DNA of 43,214 nucleotides from positions 1 to 43,214 of the forward strand of contig JAJDTB010000048.1 in NCBI GenBank assembly GCA_022827345.1, read 5' to 3'. Below the pieces are notes generated by a model that was not told the origin of the DNA, did not search any database, and saw only the letters and a program-made list of their open reading frames with translations. Within the stretch, counting starts at the first letter, position 1, and every line of letters begins with the position of its first letter. Source of the DNA: Gemmatimonadota bacterium. Lineage in GTDB: Bacteria; Gemmatimonadota; Gemmatimonadetes; Longimicrobiales; Gaopeijiaceae. Below, piece by piece: positions 33,516 to 41,300 of this stretch. The position numbers and the translations under genes are program-made.

Positions 33516-33571
33516 CGCAATGTTAAACATTGCGTCGGCTGGCTTCCGGACCTTAAGGCCGTCAGCCAGCC
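33516..33571. other. Candidate origin of transfer (oriT)
   Basis: Perfect dyad CGCAATGTT-A-AACATTGCG (33516-33534) in a locally AT-rich patch, followed by a second inverted repeat GGCTGGC (33537-33543)/GCCAGCC (33565-33571) that encloses the palindrome CCTTAAGG (33551-33558). It lies in the 153-bp gap immediately upstream of mobC, where MOBP systems usually have oriT. The nick position cannot be read from the sequence. Confidence 0.5.
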
Positions 33572-33601
33572 CCCGGGCGCGGGCGCGTCGAGCGGGCCGA
33601 C

Positions 33602-33868
33602 TCACCGAGCCGCCCCGGCCTCCGGGCGCTCGCCGCCCTCCGCGTCCTCGCCCCGGCTCTCGGCGATCCGCTCGCGGATCCACGCGTCGATCTCCGACTC
33701 GATCCAGCCCACGGCGCGCGCGCCCAGCGCGACCGGCCGGGGGAAGCGCCCCTGCTCCAGCCGCAGGTAGATCGTGCTGCGCGACAGCCCCGTGCGGGCC
33801 TGCACCTCGGGCAGCCGCAGGATCCGGATCGGCGGGTTCGCTCTCTCGCTTCTCGGTCGTTCCGTCAT
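33602..33868 (-). CDS. AlpA-family helix-turn-helix protein
   Basis: 88 aa. Winged-helix AlpA/excisionase-type domain: ILRLPEVQARTGLSRSTIYLRLEQGRFPRPVALGARAVGWIESEIDAWIRERI. Such proteins activate integrase/excision functions or act as excisionases in phages and ICEs. The C-terminal tail is acidic. It lies between a related XRE-AlpA regulator and mobC in one leftward operon, so two AlpA domains are encoded in succession. Confidence 0.87.
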   Translation of the reverse strand: MTERPRSERANPPIRILRLPEVQARTGLSRSTIYLRLEQGRFPRPVALGARAVGWIESEIDAWIRERIAESRGEDAEGGERPEAGAAR

Positions 33869-33892
33869 CGCTCTGCTCCTCCTCCTCGGAGT

Positions 33893-34417
33893 TCAGTTGC
33901 GTGTCGCAGCCGGGACCTCCACGCCCCGGCGCTTCTCCACCCACTTCTGGAGCCACTCGTCCACCTCGGCCTCGACCCAGCGCGCCACGCGCCCGCCCAG
34001 CCGGACCGGCGCGGGGAAGCGTCCGTCGGCCGCCCACCGGTAGATCGTGCTCCGGCTAAGGCCCGTCCGGGCCTGCACCTCCCGGATCCGCAGCAACCGG
34101 ACCGGCGGGTCCGTTCTCCCGTCGCTCGGCTTCGCCCTCATCGCTTCGCTCCTTCGCGTCCGCCCCGCCCACCTGGCGGGCCTCCGTCCGCGCGGCCGGG
34201 CGGGCGGAGCCTCGGCGCCGCCCGCGACCCGCTCGTAGTGGTCCATGAACGCCGTGACCCGGTCCGCCGTCCTGAGCGTCAGCGAGCGGCCCCGCTCGAT
34301 CTCGCGCAGCAGGTTCGGGTCGCCCACGGCCAGCATGCCGAGCGTCGTCGGCGCCATGCCCGTGTCGTCGAGAAAACCGTCCAGCCGTGTGTGGAATTGC
34401 TCCTCCAGCGTCAGCAT
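33893..34417 (-). CDS. XRE-like plus AlpA-like fused regulator
   Basis: 174 aa from ATG 34417 (an in-frame GTG at 34483 is possible but falls in the operator dyad). Residues ~5-65 resemble a Cro/CI-type helix-turn-helix (LDGFLDDTGMAPTTLGMLAVGDPNLLREIERGRSLTLRTADRV). Residues ~105-165 are an AlpA-type domain (LLRIREVQARTGLSRSTIYRWAADGRFPAPVRLGGRVARWVEAEVDEWL), closely similar to the next gene's domain. The fusion suggests a regulator that both represses the operon promoter and controls excision. It is first in the leftward mobilization operon. Confidence 0.78.
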   Translation of the reverse strand: MLTLEEQFHTRLDGFLDDTGMAPTTLGMLAVGDPNLLREIERGRSLTLRTADRVTAFMDHYERVAGGAEAPPARPRGRRPARWAGRTRRSEAMRAKPSDGRTDPPVRLLRIREVQARTGLSRSTIYRWAADGRFPAPVRLGGRVARWVEAEVDEWLQKWVEKRRGVEVPAATRN

Positions 34418-34480
34418 TCGACTGCCGTTCCAGCCGCGTCCATGCCCGTAACGGTGAAAGGACCTTTGGGGGGACGTCAA

Positions 34481-34502
34481 CACTTAGGGAATCCCCTAAG
34501 TG
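34481..34502 (-). promoter_or_regulatory. Operator-like palindrome upstream of the mobilization operon
   Basis: A perfect 9-bp dyad CACTTAGGG/CCCTAAGTG with a 4-bp centre lies about 65 bp before the regulator ATG. On the minus strand TATATA at about 34511-34516 lies just upstream as a possible -10 box, so the dyad would cover the transcription start, ideal for repression by the XRE-type domain. Confidence 0.5.
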
Positions 34503-34877
34503 TCTCTGGTGTATATAGTTATCCAAGGTCGTCCCGGACGCGCCGAAGGCCGCCGCCAATGCGGTGGCGGAGCGCCCCCGGGGGCGTCCGGGAAGATCCC
34601 GCGAAGGGGGGATGGCGGGCGGCGGGAAGGCCGGGCGCGGAACCCGAACGCCGCGGGAGCCGGATGCCGTCCGGGAAGCCGGCCGCCGGGTCCGGCGGGG
34701 ACGGTCTTTAGGAGGCGGGTCGCCGGGATTCCGGCGGGGAGGGAGAATCCGCGACGCGCCCGCGCGGGCGCGTCACGGAAGGCGCCCAGAGACGAGCGCG
34801 CTACGGCGGCTGCGGACCTTCGATTGCGGGCGCGGGGATGGCGGAGTGGGCCGTTCGGCGGGGTTGCCGCAACTGCC
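34503..34877. other. Gene-free, palindrome-rich GC spacer
   Basis: About 375 bp between the mobile-segment operon and the terminator of the giant gene. It contains the perfect palindromes CGCCCCCGGGGGCG (34573-34586) and a 22-bp one with arms GACGCGCCCGC (34753-34774). ORFs here are Arg/Pro/Gly low-complexity and not credible. It may include the right boundary of the mobile segment; no direct repeat of the left junction was recognised by eye. Confidence 0.45.
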
Positions 34878-34921
34878 GACCCCCCGGCGCGCACGAGCCG
34901 CAGCACGCACGCCGGGGGGTC
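34878..34921 (-). terminator. Strong terminator after the giant surface-protein gene
   Basis: A perfect 12-bp inverted repeat GACCCCCCGGCG (34878-34889)/CGCCGGGGGGTC (34910-34921) with a 20-nt loop lies 17 bp beyond the stop codon at 34939. There is no U-run, but stem strength is very high. Confidence 0.6.
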
Positions 34922-34938
34922 ACCCTAGCCCGAAGGCT

Positions 34939-35364
34939 TCAGTTCGACGCAATCCCCGCCCTGTATCCGTCCGGTTCCAGCAGCCGGTGGTCCTCCCCGG
35001 CGACCTCGACGACCCGGACGCTGTAGAGCCCGGCCTGTCTCCTGTCGGGCACTTCGAACTCCAGCACGGCACCGTTGCGCATGGCGCCCGCGAGCACGAA
35101 CCGCCTCGGCCCGTTGCCCGGCTCGGCCGCGTACAGTTCGAGGCCGCCGTGGGCGCGCGCGTCCCCGACGTGCGGCCCGTCGATCTCGACGAGCGCGCCT
35201 GCGGCCGCCGGGCTTCCCGCCGGGGCCGTCCACTCGACGGCGAGGGTTCCCGGCTCAGGCACGTCGGCGGTCGCGGGCAGGTCCACGATGCCGCCGCCCT
35301 CGCACGACCACAGCGCCGCGGCCAGCAGCACTGCGAGCCCGCGCCACCTGCGCCGCTTGCGCAC
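34939..35364 (-). CDS. Lipoprotein-like C-terminal module, possibly translated on its own
   Basis: In frame with the giant protein, but with its own GGAGG-ACGG-GTG start region at 35364. It encodes a classic lipoprotein signal (RKRRRWRGLAVLLAAALWSC, lipobox ALWSC) and a ~115-residue beta domain (GTLAVEWTAPAGSPAAAGALVEIDG, FVLAGAMRNGAVLEFEVPDRR, LYSVRVVEVAGEDHRLLEPDGY). A signal peptide in the middle of a protein makes no sense unless it starts there or serves as a membrane stop. Likely a 141-aa lipoprotein partner whose gene has fused to, or is internally initiated from, the giant ORF. Confidence 0.55.
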   Translation of the reverse strand: MRKRRRWRGLAVLLAAALWSCEGGGIVDLPATADVPEPGTLAVEWTAPAGSPAAAGALVEIDGPHVGDARAHGGLELYAAEPGNGPRRFVLAGAMRNGAVLEFEVPDRRQAGLYSVRVVEVAGEDHRLLEPDGYRAGIASN

Positions 35365-38300
35365 CCGTCCTCCGGGCGCGCGCCTGCGTGGCCGCTTCGC
35401 GGCTGCCCCGATGGCGCCGGGCAGCGCCGCGTCCGAAGCGGGCGGCATCGTGCCCGCCGCGTCGCCGCATCTGGCTCCGCCCGCGCGGCAGCGCTCGATC
35501 CACGCGAGCAGGTCGCCCACGTCGTAGCGGCCGTTGGCGTTGCCGAGCCGGTCGAGCGCTTCGAGCCGCTCGTCCGCGAGGCTGCGTTCGCCCAGCAGCG
35601 CCTCCGCCGCATGCTCCGGGCTCAAGGTCCCCACCACCGCGAGTGCCGCGTCCACGGCCGACGTCACGCTGCGTCCCGCGTCCGCCGACGCCGCCGGGAT
35701 CGTGAACGTGACCGTGTACTCCTTCACCGGGCCGTCGCCGGTCGGGAGGACCGAGATCCAGACGGGGACGCCGTGGTGCACGGCGACCGCTGGGCTCTCC
35801 GCCCCGCTCGCGACCTCGTGGCCTCCCACGAGGATCATGTCGACGGCCGTGCGCGAGGTCGGCCTGAACTTCGCGTACTTGGTGCCCACCGGCGCGGTCG
35901 TCTTGTAGGCCGTCACCGACGAGCGGAACGACGGGCTGAGCGACACCGAGCGGTACGACCCGTCCGTGGTCGCGCTCACGCGCACGCTCAGGCTCCTGAG
36001 GTCGCTCGACCCGCCCCCGGCGGTCGGCGTGCCGGAGCCCGTGGCCCACGGGCCGACGCCGTACTCGTTCGACGCGCGCACCCGCACGTCGTAGGTCGTG
36101 CCGTTGGCGCCCTGGAGCGTGGCCTCCGTATCGGCGTAGTTGCCGCCGGACTCGTAGATCGCCGTCCACTCCGTCGCGCTCCGCTCCTTGTACTCGCCCT
36201 GGTAGACGTCGACCGTGCCACTTGACGGCGGCGACCACGTCAGGTCCAGGCGCTCGTTGCCCGCCGTCACCCGGAGGTTGCGCACGCGCCCGGGCGCGTC
36301 CCCGCCCCGGTCGGCGATCGTGATCTCGACCGAGTCCGGGTAGCCCACCGAGACCCCGGTGGGCTGGTTCGCGCGGAGCACCACGCTGAACGTCTCGTCG
36401 TCGGTGTCGGTGTCCACGCTCGTCGTGACCGTGCCCGTGCCCTCCGTCTCGCCCGAGTCGATCCGGATGCCCGACAGGCTCCCGTGGTCGCCAGACTCCG
36501 ACGTGCCGCGCCGGGTCGTGACCGGGATGGTCACCGTCCGCGCGAGCGGCTTCTCGAGCGTCGCCGTCACCGTCACGCTCTCGCCCTCCGGCACCTCCAG
36601 CGGCTCGGCCGTGAGCGACACCGCCGCGTCGTCCGTCGGCGTCCCGTCGGTGATCAGGACCTCGACCGAGTCCGGGAAGCCCGCCGCGACGCCGTCCGGC
36701 AGGTTGTCGCCCAGCACCACGCTGAACGTCTCGTCGTCGGTGTCGGTGTCCACGCGCGTCGTGATCCGGCCCGTGCCCTCCGTGTCGCCCGACGCGATCC
36801 GGATCGAGCGGAGCGTGCCGTGGTCGCCCGACTCCGACGTGCCGCGCACCGTCTCAAGCGGGATCGTCACCGCGCGGGAGAGCGGCGCCGTCAGGACCGC
36901 GGTGACGGTCACCGGGTCGCCCTCGGGGACCACGTCCGGATCGACTTCCAGCCCGACCCGCGGCTGGTCCAGGTCGGCGATCTCGACCTCGATCCTCGAC
37001 GGCGTGCCCGCGCGCACGCCCGCCGGCAGCGGGCTCCCCAGCCGCACCGTGAAGGTCTCGTCGTCGGCGTCGTCGTCCCGCGCCGTCGAGATCGTCCCCG
37101 TCCCGCGCGTCGAGCCCGCCGCGACCACGACCTCGTCGAGCGTGCCGTGGTCGCCCTCCTCCGACGTGCCCCGCGTCACCGTCAGCGGGACCCGCGCGTC
37201 GGCCTCCAGCGCCTGCGACAGCCATACGTCGATCTCGACCTCGCGGCCCTCCTCGACCGGGTTCGGCACCGCGTCCAGCCACGCCACCGCCGTCGAGCCG
37301 CCCCCGCCGTCGTTGGCCGGGATCGTCAGTTCGAGGGGCTCCGGCAGTTTGTCGCCCAGCACCGTCTCCGTCGCGATCCCGACCGAGATGCCCTCGTCGT
37401 CCTCGGGCTCCGTGTCGTTCACCACCCGGAGCGTCGCCCGCGCCGTCCGCTGCCCCTCCGCGATCGTGATCGCCGCCGTCGCGTTCTGGGCCTCGCTCGG
37501 CGGATCGAGCGTGTAGTCGAGCACCGGCGCCGCCGGGTTGTCGCCCGAGCCGTTCGCCGTGAACTGGACCGTCACCCCGCCCTCCGGCGCCGGATGGCTG
37601 AGCGTCGCCGTCAGCCGCGCCGTCGAGCCCTCGGACGGCCTGAGCGTGTTCGACCTGAGCGTGATCGAGAGCGTGTCGATGTCGACGATGAACACCTCGA
37701 CCGACGTGGGGTCGCCCGCCACGAGCGGCGACGGCAGCGCCTCGTTCCGCACCGCCACCGTGAAGGTCTCGTCCTCGATGTCGTCGTCCTCCCGCGTCGA
37801 GATCGTGCCCTCGCCCGAGGTCGCGCCCGACGAGATCAGGATGCCCGTCAGCGTCCCGTGGTCGCCCGGCTCCGACGTGCCCCGCGTCGTCGTGACCGGG
37901 ATCATCACCGTGTTCGCGATCGCCCGCGACAGCCGCGCCGTCACCGTCACGCGCTCGCCCTCCTCGACCTCGACCGGAGACGCCTCCAGCGTCACCGAGG
38001 GCACGTCCGCGATCCGCACCTCGACCGACGACGGGGTGCCCGCCTCGACCGACGACGGCAGGGTCGTCCCCAGCTCCACCGTGAACGTCTCGTCGTCGGA
38101 GTCGTCGTCCCGCGCCGTCGTGATGGTGCCCGTGCCCGTCGTCGCGCCCGCGGTGATCGCGATGGACGCGAGCGCGCCGTGGTCGCCCGCCTCCGCCGTG
38201 CCCGGCGTCAGCGTGAGCGGGATCGTCACGTCGGCCCCAAGCGCCGCCGTCAGCGTCGCCGTCACCGTTACGCTCGAACCCTCTGGCGCCGGGTTCGGAG

Positions 38301-41300
38301 ACGCATCGAGCGTCACCGCCGCCCGCCGCGACACCTCCACCGAGTAGTCCTTCGTCGTCCCGTCCTCCGCCGTCACTTCGATGGCGATCCTGCTCCCGGG
38401 CGTGCCGAGCGGGATCGCCGCGCTCTCCTGTCCGCTCGATACCGTCGTCCCGTTCACCGTCACCGACGCCGCCGCGTGCGCCGCGGTCGGCCGCACCTTC
38501 ACGTGCGTCGCCGCGTTCGGCGCCGTCGCCGTGTAGGCCGTCGTACCCGCGTCGAACGCCGGAGCGAGCGCCAGCGACGCGTAGCCCGAGCCCGACGACC
38601 ACGTCGCCGTCAGGGCGCCCAGGTTCGCGTTCGGCGACGGGCCCGCCGACGGCGTGCCCACGACGAATTCCCACGCGCCCCCGCCGACGGCGTTCACGGC
38701 CCGCACCCGCACCCGGTAGGACGTGTCGTTCGTCAGGCCCGTGATGGACTGCGAGGCCGTCGTGCCCGTGCGCGTGACCGCCACCCACGCCGCCGCCGGG
38801 TCCCCGCCCGACGCCGGATCGTTGTTCGGCACATCCGCCGCCGACGCCGACGTGTAGTGCACGTCGTAGCCCGTGATCGTCCCCGAAGGCGCCGTCCACG
38901 TCAGGTCCAGCTTCGCCGAGTCCGCCGACACGTCCAGGTTCGTCACCGCGCCCGGCGGAGCCTGCGGCGTGCCCGAGCCCCACTCCCAGGCGCCGAGGGT
39001 GGAGGTGTGCACGGCGCGCACCCGCACCCGGTAGGTCGTCCCGTTGGTCAGGCCCGTGATCGCCTGCGTGGCCGCCGTGCCGCTCCGGGAGACCGCCACC
39101 CACGCGGCCGACGGGTCGCCGCCGGACGCCGGCTGGTCGTTGGGAACCGCCGACGACGCCGCCGACGTGTAGTGCACGTCGTAGTGGCCGAACGTCTCCG
39201 TCGGCGCCGTCCAGGCAAGGTCGAGCCGCGCGTCGCCCGCCGTGACCGTCAGGCCCGTCGGCGCCGACGGCGGCACGATGTCGAAGATGATGATCTGGGC
39301 CACGTTGGGGACATCGTCCTGCGCGCCCGGGGCGGCGAGGGTCCAGCCCGCGTCGATGGTGGCCTGCGTGGGCGCGAGCCGGACCGCTAAGCACTCGTCG
39401 TTTTCCGGCGACACGAGGTCGGCGACGGTCCCGAGCCGCACTCTGGCCGTTGTATTCCCCCCGGCCACCGTCAGCGAGGTGGGCGGGTTCGAGCCGATGT
39501 CCGCCGCCGTGGCTCGACGGGCCGCACCGGTGTAGTTGATGCACCGGTCGCTCGGCACGTCGTCGCCGAGCAGCGTCGTCAGGGTGAACGCCAGCCCGCC
39601 GGCCGGGGCGGCCTCGGAAAGTACGACACGCAGTTCGGCGCCCCCCCCCTCCTGCACCGTGTATTTGTCCGGATCAAACCCGTAGGTCGGCCCCTCCGCC
39701 GGCGTGCCCGTGCTGTGCTCCCAGGGACCGCCGCCGGCGGCGTTCACCGCGCGCACCCGCACCCGGTAGGCCGTGTCGTTCGTCAGGCTCGTGATCGCCT
39801 GCGTGGCCGTCGTGCCCGTCCGCGTGACCGCCACCCACGCGGCCGACGCGTCGTTGCCCGACGCCGGCGCGTCGTCCAGCACCGCGCCGCTGCCCGTGGC
39901 CGGGGCCGACGTGTAGTGCACGTCGTAGCCCGACAGCGCCGCGCTGCCCGTGTCGGCCGGCGCGGTCCAACTCAGGTCCAGCCTCGCGTTGCCCGCCGCC
40001 ACGGTCAGGCCCGTCACCGCCGCCGGCGCGGCGTCCTCGCTCTGGATCGTGATCTGCGCCAGCCGCCCGTTCGCGTTGCGGTTGTAGAAACGGTTGCTCG
40101 TCGGGTCGTTCTGCGGCGCCGCGACGATCCCCAGTTCGATCGTCTCGTCGTCCTCGGCCAGCGCGTCGTCGGTGATCGTCACCGTCAGGTTCTGCGTCTT
40201 GGTCGCGTCGCTCGACGTGAACGTCACCGTCTTCGTCGCGATGCTGAAGTCCGTGCCCTCCGTCGCCGTGCCGCCGCTCAGCACCGCGATGGTGAACGTC
40301 GTCGACGAGGCCGGCAGGTAGTCCACCGTCACCGGCACGCTCAGCGTCCCGCCGCTCACGTTCTCCTCCACCGTCGCCGTGTACTTCGCCGTCGAGGCCA
40401 CGTTGGATCCCATCGCGATCCGCCCGAGGGTCACCAGGATCGTCAACTTGAGGACATCCTTGTCCCCGGCCGACCAGCCCGCCGCGCTCGTGCCCACCCG
40501 CAGCGCGAAACACTCGCCGGTCCCGTCGTTCAGGTCGTCGCCGTTGTCGGCGATCGGGTACTTGACTCTCGCCCGCGTCGAGTCCTCCGGCACGGTGACC
40601 GACGTGGGCGGGTTCGCGCCGATGTCGTCCGATTCCGCCAGCGTGCCCGTGCACAGGTCCTCCGGCAGGTCGTCGCCCAGCAGTTGCGTCAGCGTCAACT
40701 CCAGCCCGCCCGCCGGCGCCGGCACCGAAAGCACGACGTCCACGTCGAGGGGGCCCGCCGCCGGATGGGTGTTCTGCGAAGCGAACCGGAACTCGTAGGT
40801 CGGCGTAATCGGCGTGCCCGCCTTCGTCGCCGTCCACGGGCCGTAGCCGTCGCTGTCCGCGCCCGCGCTCGTGCCGTCCGTCGCACGCACCTGCACGTCG
40901 TAGCCCGTGTCGTTCGTCAGGCCCGTGATCGTCTGCGACAGCGACGAGGACGACACCGCGCCGCCCTCCACCCAGCCCGTCGACGGGTCCGTCCCGTCGC
41001 CCGTCGCGTCGGAGTCCGGCGCCGCCGTCTCCTTCCACCGCGCCTGGTAGCCAGTCACCGGACCGCCGGGCTTCGTCCAGCTCGCCGTCAGCTGCTCACC
41101 GCCCGGCACCACCGCCAAACCGCCCGGCGCCGCCGGCGGGTCGTCATCGATGATCGTGACGGTCAGCATGTTGGGCGAGCCCACCGTGTAGCCCGTCCCC
41201 GGCTCGATCGTGATCGTGAACGTCTCATTCTCCTCGTTCAACGCGTCGTCCGTGAAGGGGACACTGATCGTCGACGCGTGCGTGTCCCCCACGGACATCG

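Noticed and set aside
34496..34906. Minus-strand ORF of 136 codons in the palindrome-rich spacer
   Set aside because: Pro/Arg/Ala low complexity, no ribosome-binding site, and it runs into the terminator of the giant gene.
36484..39390. Long plus-strand ORF (968 codons) and several others opposite the giant surface gene
   Set aside because: Arg/His/Asp-rich low-complexity translations with no start signals; they mirror the codon bias of the minus-strand FN3/Calx-beta gene, which has recognisable domains throughout.
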